A stretch of DNA of 64,000 nt, taken from NCBI GenBank assembly GCA_021397835.1, contig JAJFZO010000695.1, positions 1,429,501 to 1,493,500 on the forward strand, written 5' to 3'. The notes under the pieces were generated by a model. It made no database searches and was not told the DNA's origin. It was given only the letters and a program-made list of their open reading frames with translations. Numbering within the stretch: position 1 is the first letter of the stretch; every line of letters begins with the position of its first letter. The DNA comes from Moringa oleifera (Eukaryota; Streptophyta; Magnoliopsida; Brassicales; Moringaceae). This document shows positions 1 to 12,900 of the stretch, piece by piece. The position numbers and the translations under genes were made by a program.

Positions 1-2900
1 AATCAGTTTCTATTTTTCTCTTAATTAGAAAGATTAGTTGCCTATTTTGTTGCCAAAAAAGATATTTATAAATATAAGTATATCATATAAAAAAGTGATT
101 CAACCATTCTCATATTTTTATTCTTCTTTTTTAAAAAAGATACCATATTTACCTTCCATCTTGTTTGTGCATATTTGATTATCACCCTTTTCTCCACACT
201 ATTAATTCCCGTATCATCTTAGCAATTACCCTAAGTACCAGTAACACACTTGTTGCCTTCACTTTCAAAAACCCCTCTAGATTCACATTCCCTTTTTTAA
301 CTTTCTTATAATTAACCTCAAACTCAAGCTTCTTGACTTTCTCATTAGCATCTCCTTAGCCCTTCCTCTTTGAAGACTCCCTTACCTTGATAGATTATTC
401 TGCTTTTCTCCTTCTCTCTATCTCTGCAAACTGGCTGAAAAATTACTCCTCCAACCCACCAAAAGTGACTCTCGTCATCTTGATAATTTTACTCATATGC
501 TTGAACACCTTTTCAAACACCTCTATCATACCATCCTCTCAAACCTTACTAACGACATGATCTCCTCTTCATGCAATCCTATATTTGATCTGACCACCAA
601 TTTGCCCTCCCTGCCATGCACATTTGATTTATTTCTCCTTCTGCATCCCTCTAGCTACGAGACGCACCCACACCCCTTATTTGTATCCTCTTTACTGACT
701 CTACCATGACATATCACCTTTAACTCAATAGACGTCAACGACTTTATCTAAGTGTCTTCCATCTATCTTCGCCATGGCTAACATGCATCCTTTCCTCTTA
801 ATGTCGAGCCCATTATCCTAGCAACATAGACCCAATTTGTGCACCTTATTAGTACCCTCTCCATTGTTCTTATTATCACCCTTTGCCTCAATCCCTTACC
901 CCCATCATTTCATCGAGGTCGTAAACCTCTGTAAGAAATCCATCAAAATCTAATTGCCCTAATTGTGCCAATTGTTAAGAATCAAAGTTCATGTCGTGCT
1001 TACTACTTCAGTTTTTTCCGCGAGTTATCCTTGACCCGTTAACCATTCCCAAAGTAGAGACTACACTAGAGTGTAGGATCTACTCGTGATCCAAACCATA
1101 TTTGCCCTAAGCTTTGATCCTGTTTTTGACCCAAGTCTAATTTTAAGCCTAATACTCTGCATAACATACCCAGATTCATAATAGTTGCTCATTTAACTAA
1201 TCAAAACTAAAATAAAAACATAACACATTACAACTTGGGTCCTTAGCCTCTTTTTTTATCCCTTCAATTATTGAGTCAAACTTGAGTCCTTTCCCAATCC
1301 ATCACCGAGACTAGCCCATTTTCTTTTATTTTTTCATTTTATCATCCAACTCCTCTTGTTTGCTTAGCCTTGGGTCTTTATTCATTATTTTGTTTCAATC
1401 CAAGAATCATATTATTATTATTATTTAATCTAAACCCAAATGGATTGTCTTCTTCACTAATTAATAAAAACCGACTCAAATTTCTGCAGCTAATCACCAT
1501 GACCCTTACTTTCTTTACCTTACCTACCACCACATTCCACCAAGTTTTCTTTAATCCTAATCTCCGACACATCCTGACCTTTTCCTTCCCCCGACACATG
1601 ATGAAAGCTGCAATTACGTGATGGGTAAATGATTGATTCTATTCTCCCTCAAAGTGATGCTTCCACCATTGGGGTTTCCTTGCAAAATCTCCCTTTCTCT
1701 TCTCCTTTTGACTCACCAACTTGTTATCACTCAATTTCGTTTGAGGCTTTTACCAACTTCCACCTCTTAAATCCATGGCCCCAATCAAGGAATAGCATCA
1801 CTCTTACACCCCACTTTTTGTTTCCATGACTCAAAAATATATCTCATTTTGGTTAACATCTGACCGTCCCCTCTCTTCTCCATTTCTTTCCAGATCCTAA
1901 TTTCTTGTCTAGTACCATCAAACTATCCATAGACATCCACAACCATCTCATCTACTTCCTATTGAGATATAAGGAGATTCTTTTTTCCACGGCCAAGTTA
2001 TATGCAAATACTACATCATCCTCCCTCTACATTAATCTGGAAAAACTTCCTATCTCAATAGAATAAATCTCATCTAAATTAAAAATCTCCAAAGTTCAAG
2101 CTCTTGAGATTACAAAACTTACAAATAATGATAGTTAAAAAGAAAAAAGATACAAAAACAAAATGACCCTGACTCATCCATCAGCTACATTACATGCATG
2201 ATTGCCTGAACTTAGTACTAAACTGAGCTTTATTTTATTTTATATATAGTTTCCATATAAAGGCATACTTACAAAACAAATGTATACATACACATATGTA
2301 TGTATGTATGTGTATATATGCTCATACATGCATACAAACAGATATATACATACCGATGTGTAAGTCAAAGTACACAAACAGGACACCTAACTACTTGAGT
2401 TTGCACAATCAAAGGAACATGATCATTCACATTGCTGAGGATTCTCATTGCCAGCCATCCATGGTAGACACTTTAGGCAGTGATTTCTCTTTATCTCCCC
2501 ATTGCCATACACCATCCCTATTATACACTCAGTAGCCATACACTATGTCCATTGTCCACTATATATCAATCCATAAGTAAAGGATGGTTGTGCCCAGTCA
2601 ACTACCAACACCTAAATTTTAGACAATTGTTCTAAGAGAAATAATGACATATTGATGAGTGCATTATTCAACTGCATCATCCTGCTTTGAAATCACAAAT
2701 TGACAAAGTCCATTGATATTTCCTCCGTAAGATACAGAGAAAGGAAGGAACGCCTTCAGCTGATCAAAAAAATATCCAATTAGATGTCTGAAACATTATT
2801 TATACAGAACATTCCTAGGTCCTAACTGCACAACACTGGCACCTATATGCATAAAGGAAAGCAGAAGAGGTGAGCCTACCGCTCGGGCCCAACGATGCTG
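1..2900. other. Unassigned pyrimidine-rich region, no supported gene
   Basis: The plus strand is rich in C and T through about 200-2000. Every frame is broken within roughly 100 codons, and none of the short open frames resembles a protein family I know. Base composition differs from the A+T-rich spacers elsewhere in the window, which fits a decayed repeat or old retroelement read on the minus (purine-rich) strand, but I see no diagnostic motif such as an LTR, primer-binding site or reverse-transcriptase block. A short TATG/TACA-type simple repeat lies near 2280-2350. The last few hundred bases probably include the 3' untranslated region of the minus-strand MAF1 gene. Confidence 0.4.
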
Positions 2901-2950
2901 AAGGTCTTGACTTACAAACATTTTACAAACAGCACATGGACAGCCAGTAA

Positions 2951-5733
2951 TTACATGTCCATGTCATCGAATATATTCACATCTTCCTCATTAGCCAAGT
3001 TTTCTGTAAGAAATCCTTCAGTCACCAAGTTACTGCCACAAACAATAACAGTGAGGTCAAGAGGCGTTCATGGCAGGTTGCCAAAGAAATTTACGAATCA
3101 AAACAATTAACCCCACCTTAGGCAGCAGAAGCGGAAACTCAGTACACGCTTTAGTTTTCTATTGTAGAAGAAGAAACTGAATGACCATCTGAAGAAAACA
3201 GAATTACCTTAGTCATAAGAATAACTTTACTACCAATAATTTACAAGGTAATTATATTAGACTCACATTGCTCCCTTCTCTAGAAACGGGTCAGCATCAG
3301 AATCTGGATTGTAACTGTAAATCTCGCATTCTCCTAGTTTTACAACCTGCATCTTTAGGTGTCATTAAATTGCCTCAACAACTAGCTTGAAGTTTTTTGA
3401 AGTGAACTAACCTCATCTAGAGCCTTGTAAAGTGTTTCCAGTAGAGAATTGCCCTCATTTGCCTCAGTCCATTCCTATAGAAATGTTTAAAGGACAAATG
3501 TGAGGCTCGATAAGGCTTAGATTATGCATAGGCAATTCTAGGGTCATAATAAGTCAAACACAATGATGCATGTTAGAGTCCGCATCACTGCTAAAAAATT
3601 CATGAATGAAGACTCAATCATCAATGCCCAGCAGTGGAACATCCTTCACCAACTCCTCCACCCCCAAACACGCACAGACAGACACAGAAAAACGTAAAAA
3701 AAGAACAGCCGAAGATGAATATTTTTTTTAAGAACAACATAAAGAAGAATTGAATTAAAACAAAAGAAAGTGGATATAGAAAGCCTTTTTCTCCAGTTCA
3801 TATGAGGACCAACAAGAACATAAATTACCATGTTGTTTCAAATAAGGACATGAGGGGTAAAAAATATCAAATACAGTAAAGATGCACTGCAGTCCCCAAC
3901 AATTCAGGCACTGACTGACCAGATCATCATAATTTAGATGACATTACCTCTACTGATGATATAGCAGTAACAAGATGTTTCTATAATTGCCACCAAATCA
4001 GGCAATAATCAATCTGGTAAAGATAACACTTTTACCACTCTGCCTGAAGCTCATTAACTACTGTGGAAAACTTTGATAGCTTGAGATATTAAAAGCAATT
4101 CAGCCATGCACAGCCACAAAGGATGTCAATTCAATTATATAAATAAATGAACTATTTTTCTCATATGCGTATGCTTCCTTATTGTTCAAATTTGACAACA
4201 AAGTGGCATATTTATAGACCCACCTTTGCTGCTTCAAACATGTAGGTATCGAAAATCTCCTTAAAACTGTCCCAGCTTTCCTCTGTGAAGAACTGATGTG
4301 CTCTCATCGCACTGAATACCAGAAAAGATGCAACCCGACATCATAACATAAGGAAACCACATAACAACCTAGATTTCAGTATCAATAAACTGCACTCGGT
4401 AACACCTAATATGAGTAGTCAAACAAAGCAAATGAATGGGCAGGACAACATTTGGGAAATGGAGAGACTTGAACTCTCAGCTCCTCCTAGAGCAACAGTT
4501 CTATGAACTGCCTGTCAAACCTTTTGACAACACTCCCATTGCAGCTGAAAGAGGATTATTAGTGGGTTGCCATGTCGCCCAACAAGCTGACATTGGCATT
4601 ACCCATAATCCCCCTTTTAAGCCCTATGTGAAAAAAATGTGTTAGACAAAACATAAATGCAGAGATACCTGAAGTCATAATCTGGATACATGTGATAGAG
4701 TGCAAGAACCAGGTAGATCAATGTCTTTCGGCTGGAATAAGCACAGTAATTATACCGGTCAAAAGAAAATTAGGAGAAAGACCTTATAATCCAAAGCTAT
4801 CAAGCTAATATTAACTACCTTGATCTGCTTAAAAGGAATTCAACTGGTGAAGAGGAGTCAGTGTCTGAAGATTTCCCTAGATAATCGAGGATCTGAAAAA
4901 GATATGCCAAACCAATAAATCAAAAAGAAAGAAAACGAAGGGGAAAAAAGTAAATATAAAAATTCTGCACCTAAACATAGTAAAAGCTGGCAAGACAAAA
5001 AAAAGGCAACCATGCTACTGGGATGTTTTCTGCCCTAAATTAAGATACATGATGAAAATTTTGGATATGCATTCATCAGAGAGAATTTGATTGAATACCC
5101 AAAAAGATAGAGGTTTCTTTCTCTCTACTAAAATTAAGATAAGGCAAGCAAGAAGAATATGCCAGGGAACAAGACCAAAAAGCATCCAACAAGGAATGTA
5201 TTATCTTATATATAAGAAAAACATAACAAACAAATAACAAATGGAGCAGAAAAAGAAATGCAAAAAGACATTGCACAATTGAAAAGTAATTATGCCTCTC
5301 CAGCAATAAGTACAAAGAAAACAAGCAAGTATGATATTCTAACTTGTATTGCTTAATCTACCTCATTCTCCAAACTGAGAGACAATCTTTTATCTGTTCC
5401 TGTGTGTTTACCTAAAAGAAACAAGAAAGAAGCTAAGTTTTCTTTCAATGCCCCTCAAAAATACATTTCAAGGAGAAGTCACAAATTGGAGCTTACAAGA
5501 GTAAGCTTCAAGGCATCCTTTAATGGTACGCTCTCCAAGATTTAAATGATTGAAGAAATCATTTATCCTGCAAAAGTAAGGTATAGCTTAATTCCAAAAT
5601 CCAGTTAAAAGAGGAAAAAGTAATTACATCCACAAAATCTTAGAAGAACATAAAAGGAAATGAATGTATCCTATCTTAATCACAGTAGTAAGGAAATTTA
5701 CCGATCCAGATGAGTGTATTCTAAGAACTTCAT
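2951..5733 (-). CDS. MAF1: MAF1, repressor of RNA polymerase III transcription
   Basis: Ten coding exons (minus strand): 5733-5702, 5567-5497, 5411-5362, 4892-4819, 4731-4669, 4311-4224, 3474-3412, 3346-3267, 3188-3117, 3032-2951. They total 675 nt, giving 224 residues, about the usual plant MAF1 length. All introns are GT-AG and phases match. Seen: box A begins MKFLEYTHLDRIND at residue 1; YPDYDFSAMRAHQFF lies at 91-105; GECEIYSYNPDSDADPF lies around 152-168; the C-terminal box WSFSFFFYNRKLKRV starts at 175; the tail is acidic and ends DDMDM. Known for the family: MAF1 is a TOR/PKA-controlled phosphoprotein that binds Pol III and blocks its recruitment to TFIIIB promoters, shutting down tRNA and 5S synthesis under stress. 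The start is the first ATG of the conserved box A. An intron in the 5' leader is likely, with an acceptor near 5788. A tRNA-like relic sits in the intron at 4312-4668... more exactly between the exons at 4669 and 4311. Confidence 0.95.
4455..4537 (-). pseudogene. tRNA-like relic in a MAF1 intron
   Basis: On the minus strand these 83 bases can be folded as a class II tRNA. The 5' end GGGAGTG pairs with the 3' CATTTCC over seven positions, allowing G-U pairs. There is a GTC/GAC D stem with GG in its loop, a GCAGT/ACTGT anticodon-type stem with loop TCATAGA, a variable-arm stem GCTC/GAGC, and a perfect T arm, GAGAG-TTCAAGT-CTCTC, with the canonical T-loop pattern. The anticodon loop lacks U33 in the best-paired register, so a working anticodon cannot be assigned. 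It is probably a tRNA pseudogene or the head of a tRNA-derived SINE. It overlaps no coding exon. Confidence 0.4.
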
Positions 5734-6760
5734 AATGATGGATTCAAGAAGATAAAATATTGTGATTCAAGTGGCGCCAAAAAATCCTGCAAACTGAGAT
5801 TCATGTCAATTAATATCAATATTCACATAAAGAAAATTTCAGGCACATTAACAATCATAAGTTGCTAACCACAAAGCAAACTGACATTAGATCAATGAAG
5901 TACAACAAAACCTTTAAACAGACACAGGAGATTATCAGCATAACATGGATCATAAGCCATAATCCTATCACGAACCAACAACAAAAAACAACTTTATCCA
6001 ATTCAACAACTTCTTCATGTAAACCACAATAAATAGCTGCCTCTACCTCTAAATTGCTTCTTCACCCCAAAATAACATCTTTATATCATAAGGTGTTATG
6101 CAATTGACAGTATCCTCACATTAAAAGATTAGAAAAATTATGATCCTCCCTGACGATGTTATAGACTTTAGACCTAAATTTCATATCTACATCACAGGCC
6201 AAAGATAACGTTAATACCATTAGGATTTAGTAGAGTTGAACAACTAGATAAATAATCATCTTTAACTGTTTGCATATCAACAGAAACACCCAAGATTTAC
6301 AAATGTTACAGCAAAGAGTGCATTCATTAACCGACCACTCAATGAACAATCTCAGTCGCATATTAAGTGCCTCTATCCTATACACAGCCAAATTTTCTTT
6401 GATTTAATGCAAAATCAAGGACTAGTAGCAATTTGAGGCTCGATAATTTAGTGCACAAACCAATTCAACAAGGAAATGAAAAAAATAAAAATAAAAATAA
6501 AAATAAAACGCGCAAACGAAAATGAAAGGAATGAACACGACAAACCTGTCAATAGTACCTCGAAGTTTACAAGCAGACTACCTGATTTGCTTGAATGAGG
6601 CTTTTCTGGTATTACCGGATCGAAGATGTTGTGAAAGCTTCGCAGAACCCTAACTTCGAATATTCTTTTCGTACTGAGTGGAAAATGCAGATTGATTTTG
6701 ATTTGCATGCTTGCCATTGGATTTGGAGATAAGGGTTTGCTCCGGGCCAAGTGCAGCTAG
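5734..6760 (-). other. MAF1 upstream region, probable 5' leader with intron
   Basis: No coding exon is needed here. On the minus strand a CAG acceptor lies near 5788, about 55 bases before the MAF1 start codon, and a GATCCG/GTAATACC donor-like site lies near 6616. Together they would define a leader intron of roughly 0.8 kb with a first exon near 6620-6750. This is inferred from splice consensus only. A 100-codon open frame at 6448-6750 overlaps this region, reads through the putative intron and resembles nothing known. Confidence 0.35.
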
Positions 6761-9720
6761 GCCTGCCCAAGAAGATCTGAAACACTTAAAAAAGGAAAAT
6801 GGAGAAGATGGCCAACCCAAATCCAGATTTCTTTATGGGCCATGGCACTACTTTGACCCAAATTAAGAAGGCAAAAAAGAAAAGAAAAATAATGGACCAA
6901 AAATTATTTAAAATTGTGAACTAAATTTTGATTCACAAGGCTTTTATTATTGCAATGCTTCAAGAACATTCGAGTCAGTTTTATTTTTAAATTCAGATTA
7001 ATTTTTTTCATAAAATTTTTTATAAATTTCTAACAGCCTAAAAAAATATTTTTAAACATTTTAAATTTTATTTTACAGAAGATTTTAAGTCAAATTTTTT
7101 ATATAATATAAAATTTTAAATATTTTTTATTTTTAAATTTTTAAATAAAATTTAATCTGATCTAAACTAACAAATTTAGGTTTCATTGATAATTTTTGAA
7201 CATCAAGATTATTTGATAACGCAATAATTAACAAAGATTGTATAACTTTTACGTAAAATAATTAAATAAACTCATTTTAGTATAAGTCATAAACTAACTT
7301 TATGTGAAAAAAAAAAGTAATTTTAAAATAATTAATAAGGATTAATTAAAAGAAAAAAATTTACATTTTGTTTTCAATCGAGATCTGAAATAAAATTTTC
7401 ATATATTTAAGGTTTATTTTTTTATTAGATTTTCAAAGTAATTTACGTTAATAATTTTTGTTAATATTAACATTTCGTACACAATTAATATGTATATAAT
7501 TTTTATTTATACAGTTACTATAACACCTCTGTAAATATTATTAAAACAAATAAAATTACTAAGTTTAATGTGAAAAATATATATATTTGATAATATTTAA
7601 AATAAGTATTTAAATAATTACATAAGCAAAATTCGTATCTATAATTGTAAATAATAATAAAAATTATGAATGAAAATCTCACGTTGAAAATTTAATAAAA
7701 ACATAAGTCTCTAGTAAATGCAATTTTTTTTTACAAGTTTTAATTTGAAATTTATGTATAAAAATGTATGTCTCATTAATGTAATTAACTCTAATAATAT
7801 TATAAAATAAATAAATTTTATTATATTATTAAAATATTAAAAAAATAATTATAATTACACTACTGTGTGAGTTTTTCTAGTTAAATTATGCAAATACTGA
7901 TTTTAATACATCAAAATATGTTCTCTCTCTTTTTCAATTTAATAAGCTAAAATGTCTTAAATTGAAAAAGATAACAAAAAGAAATACTTTAATGTTACTA
8001 AAGCTTTAATATGAAAAATAATACAAGAAAAAATTTGTCATAAAGTTTAGTAAGATTTTCATTTCTCTTTAAACCAAATTTATGGAAAAAAAAATCATGT
8101 GCATTGTACTTTTTTCTAGGTAGTAACTTGAAATGAGAGATTTTTTTTTTTTATTTCCTCCTTTAGCTACGTTTTGCATGTTTTTGATTTTAACACAAAT
8201 TTTATATATTTTTTAAAATTAGGATAAATATTATTTTAAAATCTAAATTTTATATTATCTTTTCAATCAAACTTTAATTTTTAAAACATCTCCAAACAAA
8301 ATTTATCTATTAATTTTATTTAAATTAATTCTTAAAAAATAATTATAAAAAAATAGTATTTTCATAAATGAAATGTGTATAAAATTAGTCAAATAGATTC
8401 GAAACTTCATATTTATTTCATCTATTAAATTTGAATAATTTTCAATCAACTAACTATTTTGCATTAATTTTTAATATTTCTGATAGTATAATGTTTTTTT
8501 TTAAAATATTTTCAGTGCTCAACAAGCTAGAGCAAGCAATTTTTTTTAAATTTATATTAAAAAAGAAGTAACAAAAATAATCTTAACTTCCATTAAATGT
8601 TCAATTTTTTATGTTACAATTTGGATTTGTTTAGTTAATTATCAAAACATCAAGGTTGCTTTTATCATTTTTTAGATAAAAAATTTAATTGATAATAATA
8701 AATTTACTTAAAATTTTTTAAACCATTGCTCATAATAAATACATAATATCTATAAATATTTTAAAATAATTAAAATTTTATCAAGTTAAAATTTTAATAT
8801 TTGTATATAAATATTACGCTAATATAAACTTAAATAATATGATTTGTTATCAAACTAATATGATTTTAAAATTTAATTGTATAAAACTAAATAAAGAATA
8901 TATTTATTAAATTAAAATTAAAATTCCACTATATTGTTATGCGTAAATATTTTCAAATACTAAAAAAAATTAAGATATTATCAATTGAAGATTAAATTCT
9001 ATTGATATGTGTCTCTAACTTTAAAATTTAAAATAACAAACTATTATAATCTATATACTTAATATCTACATTAGTGTCACGTTATGCACATTTTTGAAAT
9101 ATTTTTTTGCTCATATATATATATGTATGAGATAAGTTTTAAAGAAATCAATGATAACAAATATTAATTTAAATGTCAAAACTTATATTATATAAATATA
9201 TGGACTAACATCTTACTACACGATTTTGTGTCTTACTTTTTACATTTTCCATTCATGTGTAGTGGGTACCTAAAATTGACAGCAAACACCAAAACTTTTA
9301 TTTTTGTATTAGGCGTCACCTTTACGTTACGCTTTTTTAGCTGCTCTCAGACGAAAGGAGGATCAAAGAATCTTTCCTTATTTGAAAATGGCCAAAGAGT
9401 GTTAGTGGCATTTTCAAAAGGATAACATTTACGGTTTAAAATATCAAATTTTGTTGTTTGAATAATTAAAAAAATTAAAAAAGAAAAAAATAGAAAAATC
9501 TTTAAAAGTAAAAAATTAATTAATTGATTATTTATTTAATAATGTCATATAAATATATTTACTTAATAAACAATAATTAAAAATAAAAATGAGGTAATTT
9601 AATTTGATTTTATGGACATCAAATATGAAGGTAGTAGTCTTGAGACTGCATACCTAACAACGGGCCTCTCATGGGAAAATATAAATTAAGAAGAAAAAGG
9701 AAAAAAGAAGATACAAAAGA
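6761..9720. other. A+T-rich intergenic spacer between MAF1 and QSOX
   Basis: The stretch is composed almost entirely of A and T with no open frame of family character. The genes on either side point away from each other (MAF1 minus, QSOX plus), so both promoters must lie here. The segment about 7400-7560 resembles the outer part of the Mutator-like terminal repeat found at 29.7-29.9 kb, suggesting a related degenerate element. I see nothing else I can support. Confidence 0.6.
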
Positions 9721-9979
9721 AAGGGAGGGAAGTCTGGTGGTGGGAGTAGGCACTCGTTCTGCCGGAACTCGACCTTCATTTCTCTTCCGGAGCTGTAGAA
9801 ACTGAAATCAGTGGCAGATCTATCGTTTTGCTTTCCATAAACCTCTAATCTGAAAGCACCGGAGACGTTTTTACTGTAACTGACACGGAGACCTAAGCCA
9901 AATCACATCAAGTCCTGCACAAGGGGATAATCCATCGTCTCTCTTTCTCTGTCTGTCTCTCTCTTGAAGTTCCATTTCC

Positions 9980-12900
9980 ATGTCTCTGATATACTTGGTT
10001 CTGGTCCTGAATCTGTTGGGGCTTAAAGCGACGTCGATTTCCCAGGGATCGCGATCGATTTTTCGGGATATCGGCAACTTCAATAACGACGGTGATCAGA
10101 AGGACCATGCGATGGAATTGAACATTACGAATTTCCATGCTGTCTTCCGAGACACTCCGGCGACCTATGCTGTTGTCGAGTTCTTCGCTCACTGGTCAGT
10201 TCTCTGATTCTCTTGGTACTCATGATTTCTTTTTGCAATGTTTTCATTTAATCTGGACAGTGTTATTTCAATGTTTTTTTTTTTCCTCATGGGAATGATA
10301 AAGATCTGATCGTCTTTTTGATAGGAATGCTATGATTTAGTGAGCACTTTTGGTTAGGAATTGGTTACACAGATATTACTTGGTGACATGAATAAAGATT
10401 GATGTTAGATTGTAAAAAATTAGTCAATAAGATTTACTTGAGAGTGGCACTTGTACTGTATGACTTTTACCAAAAGTATCTCTTCCCCTTCTGCCCCCTA
10501 AAAGGTATAGCAACCAGTAATTATATGGTGTGTGCTAAATTACACTCTATGCTTGAATTCCTGTATTAGCTGCTTATCTCAGCTCTGGGTAATTGCTCGT
10601 ACAGTTGGTCAAAGTTTTCTGCTTCCTGACCAGATACATTTAAAAGGTTTAATGGCTTTGATTTTCAAGGACTTAATCGCAAGGTGACTAGTTCTATGCT
10701 TCATGAGATTCCATCTTTTACATATTTATTGGTTCCAAAGAGGAGAATAGGAGGCCTCAGGACTAAAACCAATTGACAGAGATCTTACTTTAGGATTGCT
10801 GGAACTTGTATGCCAATGTGGACCTTTTGTATTTTCAGAATGGGCTTCCCTTTATTCAGATTTGGCCATTTGGAAAAGCTGGAAACATGAGGTTTTATAT
10901 TCTGAAATATTTATAGTTCCTTGGAAGCAGAGAATGCTTAAACTGTGAAAAATGTGGATACCCTTTTCAGTCTGTTATTATAGTCCAGTTAAGTGGTAGA
11001 GTAATTGTGTATTGGCTGTACAAGCAATATTTGAAGGAGTCATTCAAGGCATTCAAGGATGGTGCAATCAATGAAATACTGATTTTCCTTCTATGACCTA
11101 TGCAATTTTGCCGTGATTGCTTGTGTATTAGAGGAATCATAACATTTCCTGGAAGTCTGCATGATATTGTAGACATTAAATATAATCTTTTGCGTTAGCT
11201 GCCGAACATTCACGAATTGTATCTTTGCACTAGTTACTTGAAACTCTGAGATGAGATTGGGCTGATTTCTCCCTATAGCTGTTTAACTTGAGAAATTATA
11301 TTAAACGCTACGCAAATTACAAGATAGTTTTTGTTATGTTTTCATCTTGTTATTGATGTAGAATGGTAGAAAAAGGAGAAGAAGGGAAGAGTTTAGGGAG
11401 AAGGACACAGAGAAGAAGAAGGAGAAGAAAGAAAGAGGGGAAAGAGAGAGGAAAGAGAAAGAGATAGAAAAGCTTAAAAGCTGAAATTTTATTTCTTGTT
11501 CAGGTCTAAACAATTTGAAGTTCATTTAGTCAAGTTATGACATTCATGGTACTGCCTCCATCAATCACTATCTTATAAGCTTTAACTTTAAAAGGAATAA
11601 AGATATAAAAGATATTAGTGCACTTTCAAGTATCAAATATACAGTGCATTATTGAGAGGTGGCTAGGAAAGTACTCCTCCTCATAGGCCTCAAGTTCCTC
11701 ACAATCATAGTCCTCTAATGGAGTTATAGCAATAAAAGCAGTGTTGTCCTCACCAATAGTCTCATCCAATTTTTTCAGGGCTAGCATATGATGTGGACAG
11801 CAAGAGGCAATGTGACCTCTAGCGTGATGACCATGATAGCATTCTATATGGGTATTCAGTGGGTGAGTGGCACTAGGATTAGACAATATGGGAAAAGCAA
11901 TGAGTGGTAAAGGTAGTCGTAAAAGGACCTTGTTGTGCCCCAATATTAACCCTGGTAAAAGGGATAAAACGACTTAGACAACATGGGAGGAGCATGCTTG
12001 GGAGGGAATTATTGGAGGTATCTCTCAAACTTTAAAGCCTTGTGATAAGCATCCTTTATGAAAGTCTGGTGAGTTAAGCCTTGTGATAAGCATCCTCTAT
12101 GAAGTTTGGTGAGTTCACAATGATCTCTTGTGTAATCTCAGCTTTAAACCCATTAATAAACCTAGGGATACTAAGTCTAGGTTCTTTAGTGATATCACAC
12201 TTCTAAAACAATTCCTCAAACTTGACTATATGTTGGTCAACACTTGAAATTCCATGTTTGGTAATTGATTTAGCAATTGATCCTTATATGAATGTGGCAA
12301 ATATTTTTCTTTCAACTTTTTCTTCATTTCATCTCATAGGGAAATAAAGTGATAAGAACTCAGTATTACGTTGAACCATCTGTCAATGTTGCTTGGCAAA
12401 TCCAAGTAACTTCATCTCAGTAAAACGAATGCGTTGAGCATCATTTTTTGGACATCACTCAAGACAATCCTCCGTGCGAAATAACTAGTCTATGAAAGCT
12501 CGGGATCTAGCCTACCATCAAATTCAGGAGCATTTACCTTAACTCTCTTAGGCATGTCAACTACGTCATCTTGATTATACTTAAGTTGGTATAATGGGTA
12601 CTGTCGATGTTGATCACGATATCTACTTGTGGGTTTATGGGTGTGCCTAGTGTGAGGGGGTGGTTCAAAGTACCTTTCTTCAAAATGGTGTTCATCTACT
12701 AGTGGATCATTGGTACTAGAAAACTATCTAGGCGATGGGTCACTGATATTAGAAAATACTGTCCAAGTGGTGCAACCCATCTCCATGACCAGGATTTACT
12801 AAAGGTTTATGGTCATTGATTGACTTACCACTTGACTTCCCTATTGGACACTAAAGAGTCTACTAAAAATTTAAGCAGCAAAAATTGAAACCCTACCAAT

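Noticed and set aside
6448..6750. 100-codon minus-strand frame upstream of MAF1
   Set aside because: No family resemblance; it crosses the likely leader intron and is better explained as untranslated leader and intron.
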